Shown: positions 13,560 to 25,967 of the stretch, piece by piece
Layout of the letters: each line of letters begins with the position of its first letter
Numbering within the stretch: the first letter of the stretch is position 1
Assembly: GCF_005239225.2 (NCBI RefSeq)
Contig: NC_133287.1
Location: forward strand, 15,171,493 to 15,235,492
Reading direction: 5' to 3'
DNA from: Populus alba
Lineage: Eukaryota; Streptophyta; Magnoliopsida; Malpighiales; Salicaceae
DNA length: 64,000 nt
Position numbers and translations under genes: made by a program
Notes under the pieces: model-generated
Databases searched by the model: none
The model's input: the letters and a program-made list of their open reading frames with translations, nothing else
What the model was told of the DNA's origin: nothing

Positions 13560-15850
13560 CAGAGATGAAGTCAAGGACTAAAAGTTGAGTTTTATTACCG
13601 CTTTACAGAGTTATTATAACTTTATCCTTATAGTTTATAAGAGATAACTTAATTGATCCCTATAGTTTATAAGATATAACTAATTGGTCCTTGTAGTATA
13701 AAACATAATCGAAAATAGTTTTTTTTTTCTTTTTTCTGAAATTATACTCTTTCCTAATCGATTAAATTAAATCAAAATAATTAATTAATCATTAATTCAA
13801 AAAACTAAAGGAAAAGAAGGTTTAATTAAACCTTAGGAACAAATCACTATTTATTTGAATTGTGATTTAGTAAAATTGCTCATGGATCAAAAAAAACTTT
13901 TAAATGAGGTATTGAGTTCAAGGTGGACTTTTCAATGTTATATAAATTTGTCTTTAATCATTTATGTAGTGTTAGGTTGGTAATTTTATTGTTTTTGAAT
14001 AATAAAATCACTAATTTACCCTTATCATAAAAATTTTTAATGCCTTTCAATTAAGATGTTTTATTTAATTATTTTTATTTTGAAATTGTGAAATTATTTT
14101 GATGTGCTAAAAAAAATCAACTTAACTCTTTTCTAATGGTTTTTCTTGTTTTTTTATATTGGTTTTATTATTGTTTTGAATGTTATTTAAGGGCATTATT
14201 ATAATTGACTATATATTAAATATTATTTTAAAAAACATGATGGCGCACATGTCTTGGACAACCCCCACACCCTTTTGGTGACTCAAGCGAGTTCGTCCGG
14301 TCATTGAACATCACCTTACAAAGACAATATTTGGAAGGTCTTTACGCCCCCAGCACAATGGGATAACATGTGTGCCAAACACACCTTTAGCTTTGATGTC
14401 TAGGGTCATTTCTTCTTCTTCTTCTTCTTCTCTTCTCGCTCTCCTCTTTAAATCTTGCATTAAAAAATTTTAAACCAACCCCTTCAATTTCTTTTTCCTT
14501 TACATTTGGTCCATGTCTTTTTTATTGCTATATTTTTATTTTGAATAATCTATAAAATTACAAATATTTTTCAATTTCACCCTCTTCTACTTTTTAATCT
14601 TTTAAATTCAATCCTTATTTTTTTATTGCTATTTATTTTTTTTGAGATCATTTTTTAGATTTTTTTTATAAGTTCATTCTTTATAGTTTTTTTTTTCCTA
14701 TCAAATACTTCCTCATACTTTTAAATGGCTTTTTTTTTTCTTTGCAAGTTTTAAAAATTGATATTTTTTTCACAATTTCATTATTTAAAATTAAATTGGT
14801 TGAAAATTAAAATTCATGATTGAACTCAGGTCCAGGATCTCATGAGTTGCAAGTTTTAGAAATTATATCAGGTTTAAGAGGTTTACTTGTGTTTACTTCG
14901 GTTTTTTTTTTCTTTTTTAAAGCTAAATTTTTTTTTACTTTTTTTTTTAGAGTTCTGCTTTATTATTATTTTTTTACAATTTACCATCTACAAGGTTAGT
15001 TTCGGGTTCATGAATAGAGTCACTAGTGTTAAAAGTTAATGCGGGTTGATTTTTTAAAAAAATTAATTTATTTAAATTTCATCATTTAACATTTAATGTG
15101 TTGAAAATTGGTCTTCGTGCTTTTTTTCCCTTTCCTTTTTATGCGATTATCTTGATCTTATGTCCATAATAGTGAGGTTAGCAAATTAATCGAGGTTTAC
15201 TCAGATTTTTTTTCAAAGTTTTTTGTAATTAAATTTCTATTTTTGTTTTCTTCCTTCAACATTGTATTATTCAATGATTGAGCTTCATGATTTTTATTTA
15301 GTTTGCTTTTAAACATGGTTACCTTAGTATCACGATTTGGTAAAAGATTTTGTATCATGACCTGGATGCGTTCAGATTGGCTTTTTCAACCTTTTTTTAA
15401 TTATGTCTTTTTCTTAATTTTCATTATTTAATGTTTTATGTGCTAGAATTTGAGCTTTAATTTTTTTTTTCTTTTCATTTTGCTATCTATGGAGTTATCA
15501 CATTCTTATTTGAATTATTAGGAATTGGCCTTTGGACTTTTTTTCTTGCTTTCATTTCACGAGTTGCAATTTTTTTATATGAGACCAGGTTAAGGTTTGC
15601 TTGGTTTTTTTTTTTTTTTTTAAGTTGATATTTTTTTTAAAAAAAAAATTAGAGTTTTCCTTTGTTATCTCTTATGTTTTGCCTTCTTTGAGATTAGTTT
15701 TGAGTTCATAACTAAAGACCGACTTTAAAAGTTAACACAAGTTAACTTTTAATATTTTTTAAAAATTAATTTATTTTAATTTCACCTTCAACATAAAATA
15801 AATGAACTAAATGATGAAAAGATAAAATAAATATATTTTGAAATAAGAAA
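13560..15850. repeat. T-rich dispersed repeat with two degenerate related units
   Basis: This is intergenic DNA with no gene. It is extremely T-rich on the plus strand. The stretch at about 14890-15095 (T runs, TAGAGTT, TTTACCATCTACAAGGTTAGTTTCGGGTTCATGA, GTTAAAAGTTAA) recurs in diverged form at about 15595-15785. This indicates an old duplication with a spacing near 700 bp. A CTT/TTC microsatellite lies at 14412-14432. The parent element is not identified. Confidence 0.4.
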
Positions 15851-16100
15851 ATGGTCATGAGAATTTAGTGGAACAATTGATATGATCCATGCAAGGATGG
15901 CACAAGAAAAATCAGATTTTTGGTGTAAAATCACTTATCAACCAATTTTTTGTTATCAAGCATAACTTTCAATCTGAGCATTGGATCAAGTTGAAATTTT
16001 CTTAACACATTGTTCTATTTTAGAGTAAATTTTTAGGGCAATCAGAGTTTGAAAAAGTCATACAAAAATGTTGATAGTTGGACAAAAAATAATATATAGA
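15850..16100 (+). repeat. LTR-like segment related to 61980-62210
   Basis: The order of motifs here (TTTTGGTGTAAAA, CATAACTTTCAATCTGA, ATTGGATCAAGTTGAA, then GGGCAATCAGAGTTTG) parallels that at 61980-62210 (TTTTGGCGTAAAA, CATAATTCTCAATCCGA, GTTGGATCGAACTAA, CAATTGGAGTTTG). Both look like the U3 part of one gypsy LTR family. The copy is on the same strand as, and upstream of, the gypsy pol at 20.4-23.7 kb, but I could not define its ends. Confidence 0.35.
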
Positions 16101-19100
16101 CTTATTAATAGTATTTTCATAAATAAGTTAAATAAGCTAGGAATTTCAACCTTTTCCTCTCTTTATAATGGTCGGTTCTATTGGAAAGAAAGAGGGAGGA
16201 GAGTTATTCTTTTTTTTTTTCTTTTTTTTCACCAAAAAATCTCAAGGAAAATAATGAATTAAACAAGTTAGATGAGAGACTGAGTGTTTAAACACATCAA
16301 ACATAGAGAATTAAGAGGAAATCAAGAGACAAAGGGGGGATTAGAGAGAGACCACAACAAGTTGAGGGGGAAAGAAGAAACAGTGGGAAATATTTGACTG
16401 ACTAGCATTCAAAGCTCATATAATTATCGAGTAAGGAGTTTTAAACTATTTATACAAGTTTAAGTGAAGATAAATGGGTTTTATATGAAATTCTCAAATT
16501 TAAATTAGGGTTTGTAAGGAAAATTTAGGGGGAATGGAAAGCAATGTATATAATAGGTAATGAACATGGAATAAATGAGAATGAAGCAAATTAGTAATGG
16601 TAATTAAAAAGAAATCCAAGGCTAATGAAGTACCTTAAAGCCAACAAAAATTGAGGAATTAGGGGGAAGGAAGATTTGAGTATATTTTTTGAAATCACAT
16701 GTTAGTTTCATGTACAGTGTGAAATTATCATGAAAATAAAAGAAATTAATTGAAAAGGTGAATGCATTATAGGATTTTATTATAAAAATATAAGTTATAC
16801 TATAGAAATCAGAAGAAATTGATACTTTGATGTCAAATACTTAAATTTAAATGAACTAACTTTTAAATGAATGAAAGAAATTAAGAAAACTATAAGAAAA
16901 AAAAACATGGAAACCCTAGATTTTAGGGCCAACCATGATAAACATATTTAAGAGAGATAGGAGTTAAGTGAAATTGTAAAATTAGCATTGAGAAATTTGA
17001 TTGATTATGTAAATGCACAAATGTGATATATATATATATATATATATAAAATATGTTGAGCTTAAATGACTAATGATGTATTAATGTGTTTATAGTAATT
17101 AGTATGGAAGGAGTAATATTAGAATCTAGTTATAAGGATTTTTCTAGAGGTTATATGACGTTAATACATTGACTTAAGGCTTGATTTTTGAAAAAATATG
17201 AATTATAAAAAGAAAAGAATATTGTGAATATTGAAGAATTGTGCAAGAGTATGTGATATTACTTATCGAAAATACTATATTTTGGATTGATGTGTGGGAA
17301 GTTTGAAGGAACTAAGTAATGAGAGTTTATATTGATAAAATGATTAGTATGAAAAATTATGAAAATGGAAATGGGTGGAAATGTAAATTGAAGAAATAGT
17401 TTGAATGTTGGACATAAAAATAAGGTTGATAAATAAATTGATGATGAAACTCCTTGTTGTTGTTGGAAATTATTCGGAGTTTATTTGGCAAAAATATACG
17501 AAATGAGAAAATAAACATTCAGGAAAAATCGGTAAGGTATGTTTGGAAATACACCCTTATCTAAAAAGCTTAGGTTTAAAAAAAGTTTTAAGGCTATTTT
17601 TGAAAAACACACCTTAAGCACAAAAAAAATGTTTTTTCCTTTGCTAAAATTTTATCCAGCCAAACATGACATTAAATTGATGGACTCAACCTATACACGT
17701 GGGTTGGGCTTCCTGACCCTAAACCCAAGCCCAAAAAACAAAACCTAAAATAAAGAAAGAAAGAAAGAAAAAAGATCAAAAGAAGAAAAATGCTTGAATC
17801 TTATGTGATGAATATGAAGAACACCAAGAAGAAAACCAAAAATATAAACTTGATTTTAGACTAGATTGCATAAATTGAAAGCATAGAATCACGCACAAGA
17901 TATGAGGTCTAGATCATCACAATAATCCAATAAAAGCTGCAGTTATTTGGTTTTATGCAAAAAAAATTAAAAGCCAAAAACAAAGATCAACATCCATAAA
18001 AAAAAAAGATGTTTGTAAGCTATGAAAACCTTAGATTAACGACCAACAAGTATGCACACACATGTAAGAACCATCAATCGACCAAAATGATACCAAAATC
18101 AAGGACCTAAAGCAAAGTTCAAGGCAAGAACACTAGCCCAGAAATCATATAAACCCAGAAACCTAACAACAGAAACTTAAACCCAGAAAAATGCAATAAA
18201 ACCTATAACAACAACTAAACTTTGTAACATATAGCTTAAGCATTCTTAATACAACCTATTTGAATAATCAAAATAATTAAGAAACAAAACATAATAGAAA
18301 AATTAGTAAGAAAAGTCATGTAAAACAATGAGAAAAAAATAATATTTCTTTGGTAAAAACATTGTTTTATTGGATAAATTCAATGTCTTGATGCTTAAAC
18401 AACATGCATACAAACTAAACAAACCCAACAAGCTACCTCAAAATAACTTAAACCATAGCAACTTCAAAACTTAAAACACATTGTCATAACTTCAAAAAAG
18501 ATCATTTTAACATCAAAACATGTAAAACATTATTTTATACTAACATTTAACACTTTAATGAACATAATTAATCATTCAATCTAAACTTCAAACAAAAGAC
18601 ACATACAATAAAATATATCCTAACTAAAAAGGATAAACAAAAGCATCAAAATTAATAAGTAGCTAAAAAAGAAATGCATAATGAACCTCTAATACCAACA
18701 TTTAACATACATAATAATAATAAAAATAAATAAATAAATGGGGTGTCTCAATGAGCTGTAACCCTACATCAAAGCTTAAAGTTATACCTTGTGATGAAGA
18801 TATTACTTTCTTGTTTGAGTCTTTGGTTTCTTTCTCTTTGGTTTTCAACTCCTTTCTACTTCTAACTAGTCTAGATACTATTCTTTTCTTTTCTTTCAAT
18901 TTGGTGCACTATTTCTCTATCTTCTCTCTTAATCCCTTATATGATTTCTTTATCAATTCTTTAGGTGTTTGCTTTATTGTTTTCTCTCTATTTCTTTTTT
19001 CTATCCCCCTCTTCTTAAAGAACAACTGTTTTTTTTTTTATAACCAAAATCCCTCTAAAAGTTGTTGCCAAAACTAGGATGATTTTGTATAAATAAAGGA

Positions 19101-20129
19101 TGGTTTGGGGAAGATTCCTCTCATCCTTTCCTAACCTCTATGGAAAAAAGGGTTATGGTTCATTTTGTCATCTTATAGGTTCAATTTGATCAAGAGAAGG
19201 CAACCATAAAGTAATTAAGGGATTTTTTCTTTTTCAATCATGAATCACTAAGTGTGCTACTTTGACGAGATCATCATGAAAATTAAGAGACAATCGTACC
19301 CATGGTTTACCTAAACCATGTAAAGAGGATGCATATTTACCCGTAGATACAAACCAAACTCAAGTTAGAGATCTAGAATGCCACATTCATGGCTTGGAAG
19401 ATTGGCCTTTAATCGCCTTTAATCAGCTTTAATCTATTAATGTAAAGTGGCTAATCAGGAAAAAGATGTTTGATTCATTGAAACAAATGTGTAAATGTTT
19501 GATATAGGTGGCTCATCTTTGTAGATGAGATATTTCTTAGTCTATTAGTGGTGGTTAAAGCCTTTAAGTTGGTCGAAGATGTCATATTCATTCATCTGAA
19601 GATTACATCCTAATTAGCCTTCTCAATTGGGGTAGAAAATAAAGCAGGGATAGACAACATGTCACTTAATTTTTTTCAATAAAAATGAGTGACATGTCGT
19701 CTTCTTAAACGCTAAAAATTAGAGTTTTCTAATTGGAATCTAAAAAACTTTAATTTGATCCTTGTTGTTTCAATTTAAGCTTAAGCATTCTTAATTGAAG
19801 CAAAATTGACTAATTTTATACAACGAGGCCCTTGCTGAAAATCAATTCAGATCTTACAAGTTTGGCCCCTATTGGTTTCCATTTTGTTCAATATAGTGCC
19901 CAATTAAGCTTTAAACATTGAGTTTTTTTAATATAGTCCCTAATATTTTACGTTATTTGCAGAAGGTTTTTTGTCTTAAATTATTTTAATTTGGCCTTCA
20001 ATTACCCTTCAAACTTTAAATTTCTTTCAATTGAACCCCTGAGTATACTAATTTGGCCTTTCAAAGTTTAAATTATGTCCTTAACCTTTTAATTTTTACA
20101 AATTAATTCAAATTAAGCCTCCAAACTTG
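16101..20129. other. AT-rich repeat-derived DNA without a recognisable gene
   Basis: A-rich sequence (to about 18.7 kb) is followed by T/C-rich sequence (18.75-19.14 kb) and then AT-rich DNA with recurring TTAAGTCCTT-like motifs. A TA microsatellite lies at about 17029-17047 and a GAAA run at 17754-17770. Frames longer than 60 codons are low complexity. It probably consists of decayed LTR and leader sequence belonging to the gypsy element downstream, but I could not place element ends. Confidence 0.35.
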
Positions 20130-20345
20130 ATTTTTATACAATTAAGTACTTGATTGAATCCTCAAAACCCAATTAGAAAATTAATTAAGTCCTTGAACTT
20201 AATTAATTCTTTCAATTTTAGGCCTAAACTCACTTTTGGACTTAATTTTGCTTCAATTAAGTCCTTAGTTAAATCAAATAAACCAATTAGAAGTTTAATT
20301 AAGTCCTTAAACTTAATTAGTTCTTCTAATTTTGGTTAGATTAGA
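20130..20345 (+). repeat. Short tandem duplication, unit about 118 bp
   Basis: Two consecutive copies share CCAATTAGAA, TTAATTAAGTCCTT and AACTTAATTA in the same order, with the second copy diverged from the first. They lie directly upstream of the gypsy gag-like region. A role as retroelement leader or LTR tail is inferred. Confidence 0.45.
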
Positions 20346-20379
20346 TTTTAACCTTAGAAATGAGAGGTGAAAGGGGAGG

Positions 20380-23300
20380 GTTATAACACCATCGCTTTAG
20401 CCTTTGAGGGAAGAGATTCAGGATAACACTAAGTCTAATGGAGGTAATGGTTTGGATGTTGGTCAGAACTAAAAGGAGGAATCCAAATGAAAGGTGCCTC
20501 ATGCTTATAGTGCTTTGGATAAGATTGGACATGCCATACAAACCTTGGCTAATCTTTTATATGAGAAACAAAAAGAGAAGAATAAGAATGTGTCTTCAAC
20601 TTCCCATACTATGCACGAAATGAATGTGCCTTTGTCAAACTTTCTTAAGCTAGCACTTCCCACCTCTAAAGAAGTTGATAACTTTGAGGATCCATATAAG
20701 TTTTTGGATGCAACTTAGCGCAGGTGTGAGGCTATGAGATGCATGGATCATCGTGCAGTGCCTTTAACATCCTTCAGGTTGGAAGGTGAGGTGCTTGTGA
20801 ACTAGTATGAGTCCAAAATGAGTGAAATGATAGTAAATTCTCCACCAATGACGTGGAAAGAGTTTTTTATGATGTTTTTAAAGCGCTTTTTTTTTTTGAA
20901 AATGTAAGGGATATTAGAGCATATGAGTTTGAGAGGTTGGTTCAAGGTGATTTGACCATGACAGAGTATGAGGTGTAATTCACATGGCTGTTTAAATATG
21001 CTGGCTATATGGTATATACTGAGGAAAGGAAAATTAAAAGGTTTGTTTGAGGTTGTAATAGTTACCTCTTTAAAGCTATTAGGGCTCACGAGTTTAAGAC
21101 ATACTCGGTTATAATGGATCATGTCTAAGCTATTGAGGCATGAAATTTAAAAGATTGAGTATTGTTTGCTTTGACTATGAGGCCTAAAGTTAAAAGTCAG
21201 ATCTTTTTTTTCCAGCAAGGATCATATATAAGTTCTAATAATGGATAAAGAGGCCATCATGGTCAATTTAGATGGTTAAGGTGTTTCTCATAAAGGTTCA
21301 TTATAAGGGGCACAACATATATGGTATGAGTGGAGGTGGTCATACTCGAAGTTAGGATACTATTCAGTTGACAATGTAGGGTTTAAATAGGAAGCCTCTA
21401 TGTTAGTTAGGTGGGTCTAGGCATTATGGATCAATTTCTTACAAGTAGACAAGAGCTTGTTTTGGTTGTGGAAAGACTAATCATTTACCGAGGGATTGTT
21501 TAAATAGGTGAATATCCACGTTAAGTGCATCTGCATTGGTTGCATCTCTTATTAGACTTAATTAGCTAACTATTTAGTGTTTCAAGGTGGTTATGGAGTT
21601 AGTGGGTGTAACCAATGAGATCGTGAAATAGGTGGTAGAGGTTTTCCGCTAGAGAGTCAGAGATAGACGCATGTTTTTGCCCTTATTTAATAGGATGTCC
21701 AGGCATCCAACATTGTTGTCTTAAGTACACTTTTTATGTTTTTTTTCCAAAGCTTGAATTTTGTTTGATACGGGAGTGACCTATTATTTCGTGTTCTCAT
21801 ATTTTGCTTTAAGGTTTAGTATACAACCTATTGTATTAGAAAGTCCTTTGTGTGTGGCTACCTCTTCGGATGAGGTTATGTTTGGGGAATATGTTTATGT
21901 TTACTATGAGGTAGAGGTATAAGGTAGAAAGCTAATGGGTGATTTGGTAATCATAAAGATAATACGATTTGATGTGATATTAGGTATGGATTGGTGATCA
22001 AGACATTACACTTAGTTGATTATTGAATAAGACAATGGGTTTTCAAGATTAATGAGGAGGTGAAGTTTACATACTATGGAGATAGGTTATTATCCTCGGC
22101 GAGTATTCTCTCGACAGTCATGAGAAAGATGGTATGAAAAGGTATACAAGGCTTTTTGGCTTTTGTGCAAGATGTGATCATAATGGTTTTGAAGATGGAA
22201 CAAGTTCTAATAATTAAGGAGTTCATTGTGTTTTTTGATGACTTATATGGACTGCCTCTTAATAAGAGGATATAATTTTGTATTAGTCTAAATCCAGGAA
22301 CAAAACAAATTTCAATAACATCTTATAAGATGACGCCTACAGAATTGAAGGAGTTGAAGGAGTAGATTCAAGATTTGTTGGATAAGAGGTTTATCCATCT
22401 TGGAGTGTTTCTGTGGGGAGCACTTGTTTTGTTTGTAAGGAAAAATGATGGGTCGATGATGATGTGTATAAACTATAGGCAATTGAATAAGGTAATGGTT
22501 TATAATAGATACCCAATCCCTTATATTGATGACCTTTTTTTTTTATCAGTTTCAAGGAGTTCAATATTTCTTAAGGATCGATTTGCAATCCATGTATCAC
22601 CAGTTAAGGATTAGAAATAATGATATTCCTAAAATTGTTTTTATGACTTGTTTTAGGCACTACAATTTCCTAGTGTAGCCTTTTGGGTTAATGAATGAAC
22701 TAACAACCTTTATGGACATGATGAACATGGTTTTTAGTCTGTTTATTGATAGACCATTGATGACATCTTGGTGCATTTGAAGAGTGAAGAGGAGCATGAA
22801 GAGCATTTAAGATTGGTGCTTTAAACTCTAAGAGATCATTAGTTGTATGGAAACTTCTTGAATGAGTTTTAGTTGGAGAGTGTTAGATTATTAAGACACG
22901 TGGTGTCTAACAATAGGATAGAGGTTGATCCACATAAAGTGGAAGTAGTTAAGTAGTAACATAGATTGACTACAATATATGAGATTAGGGGTTTCTTGGG
23001 TTTAGAAGGATACTACAGGACATTTGTGGAGAACTTTTTCACTAATTATAGCTCTATTAACTAAAGTTGACAAAAAAAGTCAATTTTAATGGTTAGAGGA
23101 ATGTGAGAAGAGTTTCATGGAGTTAAAGTAAAGGTTGATTAAGGCCTCTATTTTGATAGAACATTTAGGGTGTAGTGATTTTACTATATACTGTGATGCA
23201 TCAAAGGTTGGATTGGATTGTGTTTTGATGCATAATAGAAATGTGATTACTTATGCCTTAAGAAGGTTAAAGAAGCATGAGAAAAATTACCCCACATGGT

Positions 23301-23696
23301 TTGAAGATGGTTATGGGTAGTGTTTGCTATGAATATTTAAAGGAACTACTTGTATGAAGAGACATGTGAGATATTTTCAGATCACAAGAGTCTTTAGTAT
23401 ATCATCCAGCAGAAGGATCTAAATTTGAGACAAAGAAGGTGGATAAAACTATTAAGTGATTATGATTGCATGATTTAGAATGACTCTAGCAAATAGAATG
23501 TTCTTGTCGATGCCTTGAGTAGAATCTTTATCTATAGTTTGGCTCATATTCAAGAGATAAGAACAATAAGTTACACGAGTTATTAAATAAGAATGCTAGT
23601 TTTGAGATTGGTGAACCAGGAGCATTGATGGCTCACTTTTAGGCTAGGTTGGACTTGGTAAATCAGATTAAAGCAGCTTGGATGAACGATGAGTGG
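20380..23696 (+). mobile_element. Decayed Ty3/gypsy retrotransposon interior (gag, protease, reverse transcriptase, RNase H)
   Basis: Translated pieces in shifting frames keep the gypsy domain order. A gag-like part lies at about 20490-21130 (FLKLALPTSKEVDNFEDP). A protease follows at about 21760-22010 (FDTGVTYY, FDVILGMDW). The reverse transcriptase spans about 22240-23030 ([39 protein letters not shown], a broken FIDD box near 22745, FLGLEGYYR). RNase H follows at about 23095-23520 ([18 protein letters not shown], ending VLVDALSR). Many stops and frameshifts make it inactive. The integrase is missing: the element is cut off at 23696, where a family-A LTR starts. The chromovirus-like style is inferred. 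Confidence 0.85.
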
Positions 23697-23800
23697 TGAC
23701 ACGACCAAAAGATTGATATCTTCTCCCAAGAGCAGTAGTGTCGAAGTAATAAATAACCCGGCAAGACTGGGGTCGAGCCACAGGGAGGTTAACTAGATAA

Positions 23801-23835
<35 letters not shown>

Positions 23836-24613
23836 GAGGACTTTGAGATGTAAAATTAATAATGATAAAAATAAATGTCAAGGTTAGAAGATCCATTAAT
23901 GTTAAAATTTATAATGAACTATTAAGGATAAATCATCTGATTTATTTAAGTAACACCAAACTTTAAAATATTGTCAGGAATTCATGATGTTAACTTATGT
24001 TAACAACAAATCAAGTTCCTTTCATAGCGCAGGTGTAGGTTATACCATACGGTTGGCTATGAAAGTGCCAAGCTTTTGTTGTACCAAGTGTTATACAACA
24101 CAAATTTAAATTAACCATTTAACAAGCAAGGTATTAAGAATTAGTAAGATAAAAAGATAACACATGTTAATAACAAACTTTCTTGGATATAAACATTGAA
24201 GTCCATATTGAGTTTATATTATACCTTTTAACACTATTAGTGAAACCTTTTCACCTTGACATAATAAACTCAGCTAAACATTGTGAAGAAGAGAAACATA
24301 AATAAACAAGAGGAGAACATGATTATATAAGTATAGTAAAGGAAATGAAAGGCATAAACAAGATATTAATGAAAAAATATAACATGGAATAAAACTTGAA
24401 CATTACAAAATACAAATAAAGAGAGCAAGAGCAAGATTTTGATCTGAACAACCAAGATGCCTAAATGCATGGCAAATGCCTCCTTTTATAGGCCAAAATT
24501 TCAAACTATTGATTTAATGACTAATTATTAAGTGGGTGGCCACATCTTGACTTGGTGACAATCCTTATCTTCTTGCCTGAACAAAATGTCTTTGCTAACG
24601 TCAGAATTTGAAC
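23697..24613 (-). repeat. Truncated LTR, family A, minus orientation
   Basis: It begins TGACACGACCAAAAG and can be followed motif by motif against the complete LTR at 55723-57294 (TGACATGACCAAAAG). Shared features include the AAT microsatellite (23802-23835), ACAAATCAAGTTCCTTTCAT, and TTTTATAGGCCAAAATTT. Similarity stops at 24613, where copia sequence begins, so about 60 percent of the LTR remains. Its left end is an intact LTR terminus sitting in gypsy RNase H/integrase sequence. Confidence 0.8.
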
Positions 24614-25516
24614 AGATTTATGTCCTGAAAATCTATACTTTTATACCTTTCAACATATGTAATGAAACACACATTAATGGTCCTTGGGTGTCACTTCTTT
24701 TGTTGTGGATTATAAATTTCCTACTTCATATGGGCATCCCTAAAACACACAATGTCGCAAACTCGATTAACAACCTTTTAATAACTCAAATGATATTTTT
24801 GGAACAACCTTGGTTGGAACTCGATTTGATATATACATTGTTGTCTTTAATCCTTAAATCTACAAGGACTTATGTAGATTAAAGTTGTTAAGCATACTTC
24901 GTACCATGTTCAATAATGTTTTTTTTTTTTCCTTTTGCACCATTCTGATCTAGTGAACCAAACATGGTGTATTAGGCAACTATTTCATTCTCTTGAAAAA
25001 AAATTTATAAGCGGACTAAGTTTTATCCATCCTTTATGTATCTTCCATAATATTCTCTACCCTTTATTTGATCTCACACTCTTAATTTGTTTCCTATATT
25101 ATTTCTCTACTTTAATCTTAACAATCTTAAAGGCATGTCGTGCTGCATTTTTGTTATTAAGCAAGTGTGTGTGTGTGTATGTGTGTCATGAGTAATTTAT
25201 CTATAAAAAACATGATGTATTTCTTATTATGTTAGTCTATGTCTATAGACAACATATATCAGTATGAATGATTTCTAATATGTTTGAACTCCTACTGACT
25301 AATTTCTTTTGACTTGTTGGTTTGCTTTTTTTTAATGCAATCCATACAAGTTCAAAGTCAGTAAAATTAAGAGTACTAAGTATTTTATCATTTACTAATC
25401 TCTTAATTCTCTTATGAAAATATGTCCTAATTTCTAGTGCCATAACATAGAGCGATCCTCATTAATAACACATCTTGTAATGCTAATGTGAACATGTATT
25501 GAACTATAAGTGGCAT
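24614..25516 (-). mobile_element. Ty1/copia integrase fragment, copy 1
   Basis: On the minus strand, pieces in several frames match the copia order. A GAG-pre-integrase part comes first (TRCVINEDRSMLWH near 25470, then FHKRIKRLVNDKILSTLNF and EIIHTDIC, 25443-25243). The integrase core follows (KIKSVRSN-like, then QYTMPGSPSQNG-like remnants near 24950). The last part recalls [29 protein letters not shown] and GCPYEV, down to about 24620. Many stops. The region is colinear with 41355-42135, the same family and strand. Both ends are abrupt. A GT-rich microsatellite is at 25164-25188. Confidence 0.75.
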
Positions 25517-25692
25517 TCTTAACCTAGTTAGTTCAAGCTGCAATGGCCTTTGCTACTTTCGAACAATGACTATTTCCAATAGATATGTAAAAATACGCTC
25601 TCAACTACAACACATTTTTTCTTGATAAGCAATCATGAAAAACCATGTCATACTAAACATATATAAAACAGGAATAACAATTGCTTATGATG
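25517..25692 (-). other. Unassigned sequence between copia fragments, possibly ORP intron or exon remnant
   Basis: This stretch lies on the far side of the copia insertion from the ORP pseudogene, so it should continue that gene on the minus strand. I see only a weak hint (CATGATTGCTTATCA near 25630, where a VSHHPMIVACH-type exon would be expected) and no open frame. Confidence 0.25.
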
Positions 25693-25697
25693 CTTCT
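25693..25697. repeat. Target-site duplication, left copy (CTTCT)
   Basis: CTTCT abuts the first base of the 5' LTR and matches 30362-30366 after the 3' LTR. Five base pairs is the usual length for LTR retrotransposons. Confidence 0.9.
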
Positions 25698-25904
25698 TAT
25701 TAGCAACATATCTTCAAATTCCATATATAGATTATTGTACAATTATTAGCATGTATACTTAGGCCTGATCCTTGGAATCATTAGCAGATATTCAGCATTC
25801 ATTAGTTGATTTATAGGATCATGTTTCCTTTCTCATGTAATAAATACCTATTGTAACCATGCAAAAATAATAAGAGAGAACAGAACAATCTCCTTCTCTT
25901 TACA
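25698..25904 (+). repeat. 5' LTR of the copia element, 207 bp
   Basis: It begins TATTAGCAACATATC and ends CTCTTTACA. The usual TG start has become TA in both LTRs. It aligns without gaps to 30155-30361. Confidence 0.93.
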
Positions 25905-25916
25905 TGGTATCAGAGC
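25905..25916 (+). other. Primer-binding site of the copia element (tRNA-iMet type)
   Basis: TGGTATCAGAGC starts exactly at the LTR end. It is the standard plant copia primer-binding site, complementary to the 3' end of initiator methionine tRNA. Confidence 0.93.
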
Positions 25917-25967
25917 AAGTTCTCTACATATTTATTTAAACATATTTCTTTAACGTTTTTTGCAACC

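Noticed and set aside
18702..19077. Overlapping frames on both strands with hydrophobic, Phe/Ser-rich peptides
   Set aside because: Low-complexity T/C-rich DNA; no family resemblance and no splice context.
25905..25916. tRNA-like sequence
   Set aside because: It is the copia primer-binding site, only complementary to a tRNA end, not a tRNA gene.
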